A stretch of DNA of 64,000 nt from Oreocharis arfaki (Eukaryota > Chordata > Aves > Passeriformes > Paramythiidae): contig VZRR01008077.1 in assembly GCA_013398015.1 (NCBI GenBank), positions 1,313,731-1,377,730 on the forward strand, read 5' to 3'. The notes below the pieces were generated by a model that was not told the DNA's origin, searched no databases, and saw only the letters and a list, made by a program, of their open reading frames with translations. Every line of letters begins with the position of its first letter. The first letter of the stretch is position 1. This document shows, piece after piece, positions 11,680-24,225 of the stretch. The position numbers and the translations under genes are program-made.

Positions 11680-13559
11680 GTGAGTCCACCATTTGTGAAC
11701 ATAGATATGTAATATCTTGGGAAGCCAACTACGTGAGGTTCGATAAGGTGAAGTGCCAGGTCCTTCACTTGGGTCACAACAGCCCCACAAAGCGCTTCAG
11801 GCTGGGGACAGGGTGGCTGGGAAGAGGCCCAGTGGAAAAGGACCTTGGTGTGCTGGTTGACAGTGACTGAACATGAGCCAGCAGTTCCTGAGGTGGCCAA
11901 GAAGGCCAATGATATCTTTGTCTGTATAAAAAATATTGTTGCCACCAGGACTAGGAGAATGACCTGTTATAATACAGATTTGTTGGTGGCCCTGATTTGG
12001 AATTGGTGCATAGTACAAAATTAGGGGGACTTTTGTAATTTAAAAATCAGAAGTACTTTAAAGCTAGATGTCATGGAAAAGTCTTCGAGCCATGTAAAAG
12101 AGGCTTGTTTATGCTGCCCTTAGTCACTAGAATATTTTTGCTGTACAGTAATAACTACTCTGTCACCTGCAGATTAATGAACTCTGCTGGAGTTGTATGT
12201 ATGTGTGGCACCAGGGTAATGCAATATTTCCACTGCAGTGGGTAAAAACAGATTGAAGTCATTGGGTGTTTTCACACTGTTGGAATAGGTTGGGTACCTC
12301 CTTAATCTTTAAGGAATTATAGCTGCTGGGCAAGAACAAACTTCGTGATTTAGTCTTCCTTCATTGAGGGAAATGGCAAATCTCCCACTGATTGTACTCA
12401 CTGGGATAGAATTAGGCCCTCAAATGGTTTTTCTCCCCATCCCATGCTGATAGGATATGTTAGGTCTATTAGAAATAGCCCCATTTAATCAATCCAAACT
12501 TTTCATCTAGATACTTCACACAAAAGATTAAGATGCCTCCTAGGCAGGATGAGGATATTGAGCTGATCAACCCCCAGATATTCTTTCCTGAAATCAGGTC
12601 ACTCCATCCTTTGGGAGAGTTCCAGAATTATGATTTCTTGATGCAGAAATAGTGAAAGAATTAATCAAGGCCTCTTGGCACTCTAGGGAAAGTTTAAATA
12701 GATACAAATAGATGAAAGGAGTCTCATATAACCACAGTCATTTTGCTTCTAGCTGAACCTGTGTCAGTTGTTCAACAATGGTAGCAAGGATGAAGTGCTT
12801 CAATACTCATCACCACCCTGAAAGTAATTTCCATTAACCTGTTTTAAAATAATACTAAATAAAAGAAAATGCACTGTCAAATCCCTTTGATATTAAAACT
12901 AAATAGGGAAACCCTTGCTAGACTTTCTGTGTCTTGGTCAGCAGCAGAAATCCAGTGAAGGTTAGTGGGTAGATTATTTGATAGCCTGTATATTGTGGGA
13001 TAATTGATCTCAGATAAACTCTCAATAGGAAAGTATGTTATTAAAAATCACTATCAGCAGTAGCTCAAACTGATACCTATACCTCACCTTCAAATAAATG
13101 TGAACTCCAAGGTTTTTTGAAACTGTCCTTTGCCAGTTGGAAGCACAAGCCCACTATTTCAGCATGTGAATGAAAATTATCACTGCTTTTAGCCTGGTGC
13201 CATATGATGCTTAGCGACTATGAAGACTCCAGGCTCCAAGGCTGTGAATCTTCCATGAGTGATAGAACCGACTTTCAAATTTGTAAATAAAAAATGAAAC
13301 TGGCTGAAATTCCTTGAAGGTACCAAAAATGAAGGAAGCAAAAAAACCTTTGCCTGGGTGGTGATTATTAAAAAAATGAAATGCAGAAAAGTCGCAATGC
13401 TGGTAATTTATTGGCTTGCTCTAACAGAAAGTTGTTAAACATACCTATAATTCATGCTCCATATCCATTCTTTCATAACTCATGGTAATTACTGCATGTC
13501 CCGAAGGGCAAAGAAATACAGAGATCCTCAGTAACAGGCTTTTTGTCTTCTTTTAACAG
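11680..13559 (+). other. SORCS3: Intron e1-e2 (1880 bp)
   Basis: GT-AG intron holding a CR1 fragment close to its donor. The rest is AT-rich with no gene, RNA or clear repeat that I can name. Confidence 0.9.
11722..12015 (+). mobile_element. CR1 LINE fragment, diverged
   Basis: It shows CR1 reverse-transcriptase-end and 3' region sequence in order: GTGAGGTTCGATAAGG, AAGTGCCAGGTCCTTCACTT, GGGTCACAACAGCCCCA, AAAAGGACCTTGGTGTGCTG, GACTGAACATGAGCCAGCAG, GGTGGCCAAGAAGGCCAATG and ACCAGGACTAGG. The 3' 40-60 bases are heavily decayed and the end is approximate. Inserted in sense, 42 nt after the exon e1 donor. Confidence 0.88.
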
Positions 13560-13739
13560 GACATGCATATTATCAGCACAGATGAGAATCAGGTCTTTGC
13601 AGCTGTTCAAGAGTGGAACCAGAATGATACGTATAACCTGTACATCTCAGACACCCGAGGCGTCTACTTCACCCTGGCCTTGGAAAATGTGAAAAGCAGC
13701 CGAGGACTGGAGGGGAATATTGTCATTGACCTTTATGAG
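13560..13739 (+). CDS. SORCS3: SORCS3 exon e2: propeller blade, DMHIISTDENQVFAAVQEW segment
   Basis: 180 bases, phase 0 to 0, 60 codons. The acceptor is CTTTTAACAG and the donor GAG/gtatgt. It encodes DMHIISTDENQVFAAVQEWN followed by a QNDTYNLYISDTRG segment, one of the most conserved parts of the SORCS propeller. NDT is a potential N-glycosylation site. The ISDTRGVYF stretch sits where other blades carry an Asp-box turn. Confidence 0.97.
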
Positions 13740-15523
13740 GTATGTAGTAAAGGTCACCCTACAAAGAGCAGCAACTGCCCGCTAGTTCAAGCAAGTGTAA
13801 ATCTCTTACCAGCCTCCCAGGATTTTCATTTGTTTTGGGATCAGCCCTGAGGCATTTCCTGGATTTGATGCTGGGTTGACTCATGTGGGAATAGAGGAAG
13901 TGATTCTGCTACAGGTGCAAAAACTGGTTGGGTTCAAGTCAGTGACTGGTTAGCTCTGTGTCATTTCCAAAAGGGAAAGCCTTCTCATAGAAATGTGGAT
14001 ATCCATAGAAGGACTAAACATACCTTTTTTCTTTCCTCTTGGATGTCTAGAGACACCTGCTCACAGGCAGGGAATCTGGACTGCACCTTGGTGAGCACTG
14101 AACAGTTTGTGAACTATAACCAAACATTTGTAGGATCCACTTGCCCAGAGATGACAGATAGATAACTTCTACCCCAAACTATCTTCCATTCTCATGCTTC
14201 TGCCAGGCCTGTCAGCCTTGGCCAGCAGCAGTCCATTCAAAGCAGTTCCAGTTCCTGGTTTCTTCAGAGATTTCTGGTTTTGGTGTGTTATTGCTTGTTG
14301 GATGGAAGATCTGCTGAGATCCAGGGCTCAGTGCTTTGCCAGCAGCAAGCAACTAATCAGTAATACTAATAGAAATGGTTGCAGGCTGATTTCTACTGTT
14401 ACACTGAGAAATGAAGTTGGGACTATACAGTTATTTATTTCAGCCAGAATAATGCTCATTTAACAACATAATCAATTTGTTTATAAAAATCCAGGTAGTT
14501 TAAGTCAATGAAAGAAAATTCACAAATAACACATTGATCAGTATGAAGGACAGAGTTTAGGGTTTTTTTTCACCTGGTTAAATATATTTTTCCTATCTCT
14601 AAAAAAGTATATTTCTTTGCTGTGATGAACCAGCCAAAATAAACATGCATTGTCTCCCGTTCCTGGGCAAACCTGTGTATTCCCCAGTGGTATATCAAAG
14701 ACATTTCACTGTTAAATGCTATTAGATTTTCACAGGGTCATTTAAAGAGCATTGTCACTCCTTTAGAGTGGGTTTTAGAGTAGAAGGATTTGCATCCTGA
14801 CAGTTGCCAGGAAGTTGCAGATTTGCAACAAATTCCTTCTTCCTGTCTCACTTTCACAGCTGTGCAACAGAGACCAGACTCAACATGAAATCTTCTTGGG
14901 GATGTTTTGACAGGACCATATTCTGTTGGAATGGGTTCTGCTGACAAAAATCAAAACATTTGAAACAACTGGGTTGATTTTGTCAGAGTTTGGGTGTAGA
15001 AGGAAAAGGGAGAAATCAAGTTTGCAAAACATCAGTGTCTTGGCATATTCAGGATTCCCATCTTTTGTGTTGACTTTTTTTTATTCCTGGTACACAAAAG
15101 GATCCCACACTGCTTCTGATGTGACCTACTGTCTCTCCTGTTTTGACAGTGTGTGGAAGCAGTGGGGCAGACCCCATCTTCAAGCTCACAGAGCTTGTGT
15201 GTGACCTGGCACATGCTGCAGCTTCAAGCCCATCATCAGCTTATCTGCAAGAGCCTGATGAAATCCAAAAGAGGGCTGTTTCCTAGGGATTTGCTCTGTG
15301 ACCATCCCTGTCTTTTTCTTCCAAAGAGAGAAACCACACAAGTCCCTTCAGCTTTGCAACCATCATCAAGATACACCTTTAGTGCCGTTTGGTGTTCTAA
15401 GATTTGGTTGAGATGGCTTCATTGCTTTTACAGAGACCTTCCTCTCCTGAGAGTGCTCAGATGGACATTGCTTTTGGCCTGTTCTTCCGATGTATTTTTT
15501 TCATCTCTCTCCCTTTTTCCTAG
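13740..15523 (+). other. SORCS3: Intron e2-e3 (1784 bp)
   Basis: GT-AG intron. I see no repeats, RNA genes or open frames beyond chance. Confidence 0.9.
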
Positions 15524-15670
15524 GTAGCAGGGATCAAAGGCATATTCCTGGCTAACAGGAAGATAGATGACCAAATCAAGACTTTTATTACCTACAACAA
15601 GGGCAGAGACTGGTGTTTGCTACAGGCACCGGACACTGATCTAAGAGGGGATCCTGTACTTTGCCAGCTG
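15524..15670 (+). CDS. SORCS3: SORCS3 exon e3: propeller blade with degenerate Asp box
   Basis: 147 bases, phase 0 to 0, 49 codons, starting VAGIKGIFLANRK. TYNKGRDW (15590-15613) is a degenerate Asp box with N in place of D. The cysteine near the end (VLCQL) pairs in the family with the first cysteine of the next exon. A second cysteine follows the Asp box (TGT at 15614-15616), where the human protein as I recall it has arginine. Acceptor TTTTTCCTAG, donor CTG/gtgagt. Confidence 0.96.
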
Positions 15671-16104
15671 GTGAGTGGCAGATCTTTTCCAAGGCACGAT
15701 TGACTCCTTCAGAGCTGCTTAACAAAACTCTCCCTGTGTTTTTTCTCTTGACCTTCTGTGTGGTAAATGAATTATGTAAATTTCTTTATCTATAGCTTCA
15801 TAGCTTTTAAGGGAAAATTCTGACCCTCTCTCTTGATGTATTTAATAGAATTCGAGTCAGAATAAGAAGTTTCTGGGGAAAAGTGCTCTTAGTCAGATTG
15901 TTGTTAAAACAAGGGCAGACATGCTTGTTTGTAGTGCAGAGTTCCTGCTTATCCTGCAAGGGAACATATGACCTATTTGTGCTAAGAGCAGAGGGGTCAT
16001 TTTCGGAAGAATCAGAGCATCTGTGTGCAGTCACCAAGTGTTCCTCTGATATTTAACTTGCTGCATATTAAAGCTTCTGCCTTTTGTTTGTTTTCTGTCA
16101 ACAG
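15671..16104 (+). other. SORCS3: Intron e3-e4 (434 bp)
   Basis: Short GT-AG intron with nothing else evident in it. Confidence 0.92.
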
Positions 16105-16207
16105 CCCTTTTGCTCGCTGCACTTGCGCCTGCAGCTCTCAGAGAATCCCTATACTTCAGGGAGCATTTCCAGCAAAGAGACAGCTCCTGGGCTGCTGGTG
16201 GCAACAG
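16105..16207 (+). CDS. SORCS3: SORCS3 exon e4: PFCSLHLRLQLSENPYTSG segment
   Basis: 103 bases, starting at phase 0 and leaving one base (G of the GGC glycine). It encodes PFCSLHLRLQLSENPYTSG followed by SKETAPGLLVAT. The cysteine at the third residue forms the conserved propeller disulfide with exon e3. Acceptor TGTCAACAG, donor ACAG/gtgaga. Confidence 0.96.
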
Positions 16208-18527
16208 GTGAGAACATAAGTGCCTCTCACCACTCACCCATACCTCCCTGGGAGCCTGGGAGTATATGAGGTATTCCCCATTGGTGTAACAGCCTTCGGC
16301 TCTATTTCAGCAAGTGCTGCGCTAATTCACATTAACTCCCGTTTGCTGTGGGCTAGGAGAAGGTGTTTGGCCCCACGTTCAAATAAGGTGTCAGGTGTTT
16401 GTTGCTCTACAATAACCCTTTTGCAGGTGTAAGCCCACACTTTCAAGGTACCATTACCGAGTGGCATTGCTAGGTCGTCTCATGTTGTTAGAACCACTGA
16501 TGGGCAAGCACTGTTTGCTGCAAGTGCCATGGATGAGAATAGTACCCAGGGCTACACTCCTAGGAGGTGTCAATGTCCCACCTTCTGAGTAGCAAGCACA
16601 GAGCTGTCACAAAGTCTGTCAGGTGTAGCCTGGGCTTCATGGGTGCCTGTCTTGTGCATGGCACCTACATTCAACTCTGTACTGCTGCAAGACCAGCAGC
16701 ATTTAATCAACACTGCACGGGCCATTGGTATTGTGGGATGTTCTGCAAAATGGTGCTTTGGCAGGTTGTGTTGTTTCGATGACAACCTGCCACAATACTT
16801 CATGGTGGCAGTGGCTGACCCACTGTAATTAATCTGCAGGATGGATGGGGCTACCAGCCACACTCAGCTCTGTGGGAGCTTCTGGACTAACCAAGTGCTT
16901 CTGGAATGGCTGGTGCTATTGAAAACTGGCCTCTGAAGCATGTAGGCAATTCTGCCATTTCAAACTGAGTCTCTTACATATGCTCAAATATGTCCAAATA
17001 GCTTAACTGTTCTTTCTAAGCCTCAGTTTATCTCCTTGGTCCTGTTCAGCATAGCAGTGGCCTGCAAGTGTGTGATGTTAGGATATTCTCAGCATGAATT
17101 TACACTGTTTCTTCCAACCATTTTCATTCTCATGTCTTTCTGTGCTTCTGTGTGTTTGCCAGACTAAGCCAGAACCTGAAACGGGTTCTCTTCATGACAT
17201 TTATATCTCAACAAGGGAGACACCATGTGATTTCCAGTTCACTGATCCAGGCCAAATGAAGTGAGATAATTTGGTTTAAACCTCCAGATATCCTTATGCA
17301 CAGCCAAGTGGAGTCATCACTCCTGGCAGGTTGCACTAGATGGATGCTTAGGAACAAGCCCTACTCATGATGCTGTAATTACAAAAGCTTTTCCTTTTTT
17401 AACCTTTTAGGAAGCAAATAGAGGCAGCAGGACAGTGAGATTCTAGGCATTGATCTAAATTGTTAGTAAATTAGGTTCTTTCAAGCTGCCAGTGCACGGG
17501 ATGAATGCTTTCCCAGTCTAACAATTAACCTTTAAAAGGCAGAATATAATTTCTACCTTACTACTTTGTAGATTAAAAAGCCTTACCTGTTGGGAATATA
17601 CACATCTGTTTCCACTAACCAGTTTCACAACAGCAGGAGCATCTCACCATGTTGCTGAATGCATTCAAGGATAAGCTTTGCAATTTTTTCTCACAAGTGT
17701 TGTCTGCTCAAACACTTGATTTACAGTGAGACATGTCCAGCAATGATTGGAAACTTGGACAGTGGGTATAGGACAGAGGTTAGATTCTTGCAAATGGAAG
17801 AATTATGTTTTATTATCTAATTTTACAGCTGATAGATCCTCTTGACTTGTTTAGGAGTTATATTTTATGAGGTTTGAATGTATGCAGCTGGAACTAGAGG
17901 GAGAGAATGAGGGAAATAATGGAACAGCTTTGCACAGAAAGACAGAACGAAGAGATAACAACCAAATTCTTGCCTTTTTACTCCCTTTTCTTGCCTCCGT
18001 CTGTAAATTCCTGTTTGAAAATTTGGAGTTTCCATTTTGGTGTTTAAAATACAATGACACAAAACTTACACTGCTGCCTTTAAATCAGTTTCTAACTTGT
18101 GATAAGATACTGAGCTAATAAGACCTTTGAACTGACACAGTAGATTTATCCTCTTGAACCTGGATGTCCGTACAGACTGACCTTCTATATGATTGCCCAC
18201 CTCAGGTTTTCCTTACAGTCTCATCTAAAACAGTTGGTCACCCTTGCTGGTTTCAGGGAAGAAAATCAGATGGATGCACAGTATGACATTTCCTGTATCT
18301 TGAGCACTGATGAAAACACCCTTCTTGAGTTGTGCTGCCTCCCAGAGCCAGAACTTTTTTTGAAATAGCATTGACACAATAATGTGGTTAGTTGAATTCC
18401 ATGATGGTAACAGGAGAGCGTCAACCTATTTAAATTTCTAATTTTCCAGCATCAAATGTCAGAAATTTAATTAACATTTTCATTAGTGTGTTCATCCGTA
18501 CAAGAATGTCTCACACTTGTGTTGCAG
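16208..18527 (+). other. SORCS3: Intron e4-e5 (2320 bp)
   Basis: GT-AG intron without any repeat or gene I can identify. Several 60-97 codon frames near 16567-16863 on both strands are chance. Confidence 0.9.
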
Positions 18528-18604
18528 GCAATATTGGCTCTGAACTTTCCTACACGGACGTTGGCGTGTTCATCTCTTCTGATGGTGGCAATTCCTGGAG
18601 ACAG
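18528..18604 (+). CDS. SORCS3: SORCS3 exon e5: propeller blade with Asp box SSDGGNSW
   Basis: 77 bases; two bases complete the split glycine codon and 25 codons follow, ending at phase 0 (CAG/gtatgt). It encodes NIGSELSYTDVGVFISSDGG and then NSWRQ. The Asp box SSDGGNSW lies at 18575-18598 and fits S-x-D-x-G-x-S-W exactly. YTDVGVFISSDGG is SORCS3-like, whereas SORCS1 has DTDISMFVSSDAG. Confidence 0.96.
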
Positions 18605-18712
18605 GTATGTTTTCCACAATGAAGGAAAGCATGGAGCCTTTTGCTATTTTTCTTCTGCCTCTTCTCTTCTCAGTGGAGTGGAGCTCTCATGCAGTACCTC
18701 ATTTGTTTGCAG
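18605..18712 (+). other. SORCS3: Very short intron e5-e6 (108 bp)
   Basis: Starts gtatgt, ends TTTGTTTGCAG. Reading straight on from exon e5 meets a TGA after five codons, so it must be removed. It is the smallest intron in the window. Confidence 0.95.
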
Positions 18713-18804
18713 ATCTTCGAGGAGGAGTACAACGTTTGGTTTCTGGACTGGGGAGGGGCACTAGTGGCCATGAAACACACATCAGTGCCCATCCGGCATA
18801 TGTG
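18713..18804 (+). CDS. SORCS3: SORCS3 exon e6: IFEEEYNVWFLDWGGALVA segment
   Basis: 92 bases, phase 0 start, two bases of the W codon left at the end. It encodes IFEEEYNVWFLDWGGALVAM followed by KHTSVPIRHM. The VWFLDWGGALVAMKHT stretch is typical of SORCS3; SORCS1 has VLYLDQGGVLVAMKHT. Donor TGTG/gtaagg. Confidence 0.96.
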
Positions 18805-21800
18805 GTAAGGAAACATTACTTTGAGAAGGTGCCAGTGTCTATAAAATGAGTAGACTAAGTCATTCTTATCTATATTTTACCATCAGTGTGGTTTTCTTGA
18901 TAATTTTAATGATTATTGCACCATTTTATAAATATAATGGCTCTGTGCTTAATCATGTACATGTAGGAATTACTCTTTCATGCACCAGTAATGTACTATG
19001 AGCCTCCAGCTGGGGTTTCTTTCCTACAGACACACATATACTAAGCAATAAGCCAATCTTTGGGCTTCAGGTATTTCTGAGAGGATGTGTCTCTCGTTTC
19101 TACATTTTGTTTACAGAATTTAACGTTAATCTGGTAAGACAGATAAAGGGAGGGAGAGGAGAGGGCAGTAGGTGTTGATAAGGACAACAGAGATATGTTT
19201 CTAACTCCTCTAGTATTTGACTATCAATTTCCAGAGATACTGTGGTGGCAACTGATTAGAGTTGGAGGTGAAATAGGGCAAAATGATTTCTCAGTTGAAG
19301 TCACTGTTTTGCTATAAATGGGTTATAACAGTCCAAGCACAAAAGATACTACTCAAAATTAGCCTCTTCTTAGCTCTTGGCCCTCTGATTCCTGCACCAG
19401 TTAAACATTCTAAAATTCAGAACTAACACTGTTTACAGAAAATGGGTGTGTTAGCATCACCTTCAGTCTCAGGGCTTGATTGAAAGAGGGGCATGTCTAA
19501 TGGACTGATCTACCCAGTGTCTAATGTTGTTTAGAAGGGAATTAGAAATAGCTTTCAGAGACAAGATGTGTTCCTGTCTACAATACTGAGTTGTTTCTCA
19601 GCTTGACGGTGCTAAGCACATGTCTATTACTTTTCATGCAGAACAGGAAGTGTGGTCTTCAGTCAAATAGAAAAAGAAAGCAATGGTGTTTGGCAGCAGT
19701 GATGAGGTGTTAAGGTCTCCTCTACCTGACTCATTATTGTACAAAATCCTCAAGTGAAATTGCAGTCATTCCAAATCTGGACACCTCAAGACAGGTTGAC
19801 TTTACCCATTTACAAGCTCATGTTCCAGAGATATACTTTGAGAACATTAACAGCTACTTTTTCAATATAAAAAGCTTCTGGACTTTATATTTCTGACCTG
19901 ACAGATAACTCTGGGATGACTGCAACATAGATTTCTATAAAAGTTTGAATATATTGCATCTGAGCACATTTCTTTGCCACCTGAAGTAAAGAAATGACTG
20001 CTTTAGTCAGGGTGTGATAGTGGACTGTTAACCACGGGATGTATTGGCTCCATAACTGGACATACAGAGGAGAGTAGCAACAGGGCAGACTCCTAATGAT
20101 GAGCTGCAGACTCCAGTCTGTGGTTAGAATGTGTTGGGGTGTGACTGGAAGCCTCTGGTGGGTAACTCAGTTGTCATGGCTATAACTAAAGTGGCCTCAG
20201 GAAAGAGGATATCAGGACCATGTCCCAGTCTTTAGACCAAACCAAGTATGAGTCAAGGAAGCAGAAGTGTGTGTTAGCCAAGGGTGGGTGTCACCAGCAG
20301 TGGGTGCATCAGACTGCAGCAAGTTGAGCTCTGGAAGAGTGAAAAGTGAGCCACTTACTGAAAAAGCTGCAAGTCACATATTAACCATTTGTTACTGTAT
20401 TATTCAAGTCATGTGTAATTATTTCAATTGTGTCTTTAATTGTGAAGGCTCTTCAGACATAAAAAGCACGTTAATACAAGTATAGTTCACAAATATGTAA
20501 GTGCCTGTACTTACATATTGGGAAAGATTTGGTCACAGGTTGACTTTTCATAGGAGCTGAGAGCTCAGTTCACCTTTGTTTGCAGAGGTTCATTTCAGAT
20601 GCTCTCCTTTCACACTAAGTCTCCTGAAATGGCATGTGCAGTACTATGAGTGCCCCACCCACTCTATTAAATGAATAGTGATTTAGATCTGTCATCAATA
20701 AGCTCCAACAGATTTCCTCCAAAACTGTACCCTTAGGGGCTTTGGAATTTGCTTCATATTGCCTCAGTAGGCACCTGTTTTATGGGCAGGAGTGGAATAG
20801 ATTAAAGGGTACGTGTAAATCTATTAGTTCTCAGGCTGAGACATTGTACAATAAGTTTCATGCTGGAGAAAAGAGGGGCGGTTAATTGAAAAGCTGAGAG
20901 AACTTTAGCTAAGCTAATGAAGCATGCTGTTCCCCAGAAGTTGAAATGCTATTTAGAGAGATAAGCATGCAAGCAGAACGCATGCAAATGCACAGGTGTA
21001 TGGGAAGATACATACATTTAAATAAATAGATTTAGGGCAGATAATCTTTCTGTGTTGTTGTACTCCGAGAGTTCTGTCCTCGGTGTAAATTTAACTTTCT
21101 ATTCTGGCACAGATGCCTTCTGGGTCAGGTGAAGGTGTCTTGCTAAGTGACATGAGGGGCAGAGTTAGGGGATGGTGACTGCCAGCCTTGGCTTTGCACA
21201 CCAGAGATCTGAGGTTGGTGTAAGCCATGGTTTATAATAACACTACAGTGGCCTCCTGGTCCTTTGGTGGTGTGTCAGATAGTGTCCTACCTGCTTGGAC
21301 ATCCAGATGCTCAGATGCCTGTGTGCACACACATTCAACACTCCCCATTCCCACAAACAAGGCAAATTTGCTGTAAGTACTAATAGGGCTAGAGAGATTG
21401 TTGCTGGTGCCATATGGCATTGATACATGGATGGGTCAAAATGTCCTGTGGTGGGGAAAGCAATTTTCATGCATTCAGGCCAGGGTTGCTTATGCTCTGA
21501 GTGGTGCTTTGTGCCAGGTGCTATTTCAGACCCAGGAACAGGTCTTGGCAAAGCCTCTTGATCCCATGAAGTCTGATGTACAGCTGCATCAAGTGTACCC
21601 ATGCCCTTATTGCCAGTGTCTGTGCTTTCTAAAGCTTTGATCTTTCAAAGTGCATCAAGAGCATGAATTTAGTGGGCTGAGAAATGGCAAAGATTGGTGC
21701 TTTTCTGTAAATCCAGCTGCTGGAGCTTGCAGACCTTAGCTAACATTTAATTGCTGTAGTTGCTCTAGAGTAAGTCTTTTTACATGTATAAATGTTGTCT

Positions 21801-21813
21801 TCTTCTATCCCAG
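18805..21813 (+). other. SORCS3: Intron e6-e7 (3009 bp)
   Basis: GT-AG intron containing a perfect 11-bp inverted repeat at 20492-20519. No transposable element is obvious. Confidence 0.9.
20492..20519. repeat. Perfect short inverted repeat
   Basis: AATATGTAAGT and its exact reverse complement ACTTACATATT are separated by six bases. It could form a small hairpin. The left arm contains TGTAAGT, which also resembles a donor site. Confidence 0.85.
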
Positions 21814-21921
21814 GGTGAGTTTTGACGAGGGAAGATCCTGGACTAAATACAGTTTCACATCAACACCACTTTTTGTGGATGGATCCCTTGTAGACCCTGG
21901 CATAGAGACCCAGATAATGAC
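21814..21921 (+). CDS. SORCS3: SORCS3 exon e7: propeller blade with Asp box SFDEGRSW
   Basis: 108 bases. The first base completes the W codon and the last two belong to a split threonine codon. SFDEGRSW (21818-21841) is a canonical Asp box. Then come TKYSFTSTPLFVDGSLVDPG and IETQIMT, the last propeller blade before the cysteine module. Acceptor TTCTATCCCAG, donor GAC/gtaagt. Confidence 0.96.
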
Positions 21922-24185
21922 GTAAGTACAGCAGCTCCTGTTTTAATTTGTGTTGGCAGATGGGGTGCATGGAGATCCCCAAGGGTGAGGTAACCTCATG
22001 ATGTGCGGTGCAGCACTGTGTAGCTACACATGCAGTGTTTCATGAAGGCATGGTGCTGCTTTGTGGCTTTTGCTGATGGCCACAGGCCCGGCTGATATGT
22101 TCTTGAATCATGTGGCAAATAGATGATAGAGCCAAGCTCTTTCCTGTAGTGACAGGGGCTATAGCAAGGAGAGATGGTCCCAGGCTGTAGCTTGGGAGTT
22201 CACACAGAGCAGTGGATAAATCTACTTCTCTGGAGAGTGGTGTAGCCCTGGTCACCACTCTAGTGCATCTAGTGACAGCCAGAGATCCTTTCTCATAATT
22301 ACTGCTGAGATTGTATTCCTTGGATCTGATGGCCCAGGGACTCTTCAGAAGTCAGAGATCAGTATGGTTGTACCTAATGCCAGTTCTGTGGTTGCTCCAG
22401 CTGTGCAGCATGACTCTCTTTTGAGATTGCTGGTGGGTATGAATATCTCCCAACCTTGTTGCTTGCTGTCTGCATTGTGGGCTGTACATGTGGTCTTAGC
22501 TCAATCTAAAAGTATTCTCATTGTGCATATGCAGAGCTGAGCTCTGAATAACCTTCCTGTTCTGAGGTTTAGTATGCTGTGATTCACCCATCCCATGGAA
22601 GGAGGAGCCTGGGCTGGCACTGATGGTGCTGGGACCTTCCTCCTCCCAGGAGTACTGAAGCACTGTGTAAGGCTGGTAGAACCGGTGGAGTGATGTTGGC
22701 CCAAGAACAGGACAGGGTTTGAGTTTAACGACCAGGAGAGGGAAGTTTTTAAGTTCAAAGGCATCTTCAAGTAGTCATCTGACCTCTTGCACGAAGCAGA
22801 TCAGAGCACTCTGCTCTGGGATTCTGAACAAAGCAAGGACAAGATGCATTGCCTTCATTGCTTTCAGAAATGCCTTCTTACCTGTGCTTCTTTGAACTGG
22901 CTGAAACAGCCTTCTGAAAAACATCAGAAAGCAAGGTGGCTAAGATGCCTTAGACTGAGGCATGCCTGTGAAGCATATCTGCAGTGGCATGAGGAAGTGC
23001 CTTTGGTTAATCACATCAGACACTGTTGCATCACTCCAGTTCAGGGGCAGGAGATTAATTATAAATTTCATCTTGCAGTCAATTTGCTTTTCCTGCTTTT
23101 CTGCATCTGCATTTGAAGTTCCTGTACATTTTCACTGCTTGCAAGAGAAAAGAGATTCAGGTCAAGTTTATTTTCTTCTAGGCTTCAGTCCATCTGCATA
23201 CTTATATGGCATGAATGCGTGAGTGGAGCTCATTGCTGGTGTCACAGGTAGTGAGAAACTGAGGGTAGACTGCTAGGTATGCTTGTCATCAGTTTCTGAG
23301 AAAGTTTGGACTGGGTAGTAGTTGTGGTTTTGGACGTTTCTGCTACTGATTTGAATGTATTCCAACTGCGTTGTATGATTTGTGTTATTGTGCCTTTCAA
23401 AACCCAGTTGTACTTCAGCTTTACACAAACAGAAGTGACCGTGTGTTGAGAAGCAGCCTGTACTTGAAGTTGAGCTCAGCTGCAACAAAGAGGGAAAATC
23501 CTCTTTTTCTCTTCTCACAAATGGTCATTTGAAATGGCTTCTGTGCCATCTGTGCCATGGCTGAAGAAATGCTTTGGTGCTGTGGCCTTGGGGGGCTCAG
23601 GAAGGTGTAGCTGGCTCCTGTATTGAACATCCATATCTCCTGTGATAAACTGCCTCAGGAAAGACAGGCTAAGTAATTATGGTTGTGCTTAACACAGCAG
23701 CACTCCTATGCTTGATTCCCAAACAGTGCTGGAGCAAAACAAGGCAGTCTCTGTGCCTGTCACAGACAGCTCCTGAGATTTTATCTGAGTAGAGGTAGTG
23801 TCAGTTCTGGTAGCATTGCTTGCTTTTCCTTTATTCCAAAACAATGCCTTGGCTTTGGCTTTTTTTCTGAAAAGGCAGAGTCCTTGTTTGTGTAGAAGCA
23901 TATATCTGTGCATCTGTTGCCTTGCTATCTGCAAACATTGCCCCGTTTTTGCAAAGAGCAAAACTCAACAGCATATGATATACCTGTGAGCCTTTTCAGA
24001 AGACTGCTGTGAGCATCCTGTTGGGAAAATGTATTTGCCAATTCCCAGCTAAAGATTAGAACCTGCAATTCAGTTCACTCCATGTATTTTTTCTCCAACT
24101 GCAATGATAATGCATAACTTTCTGTGTTGTTTAATATGGCATTTTTCTGTGAAATTCTTTATGCAATGTGTGTCACTTTCCAGCC

Positions 24186-24225
24186 GCACACACGTGCAGA
24201 CACACGCACACACACACGTGCAGAG
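24186..24225. repeat. Imperfect CA/ACGTGCAGA microsatellite
   Basis: CA dinucleotides are interrupted by two copies of CACACGTGCAGA. Confidence 0.8.

Noticed and set aside
15153..15527. 124-codon + frame reaching the acceptor of exon e3
   Set aside because: It is not in the frame of exon e3 and ends at the splice site by coincidence.
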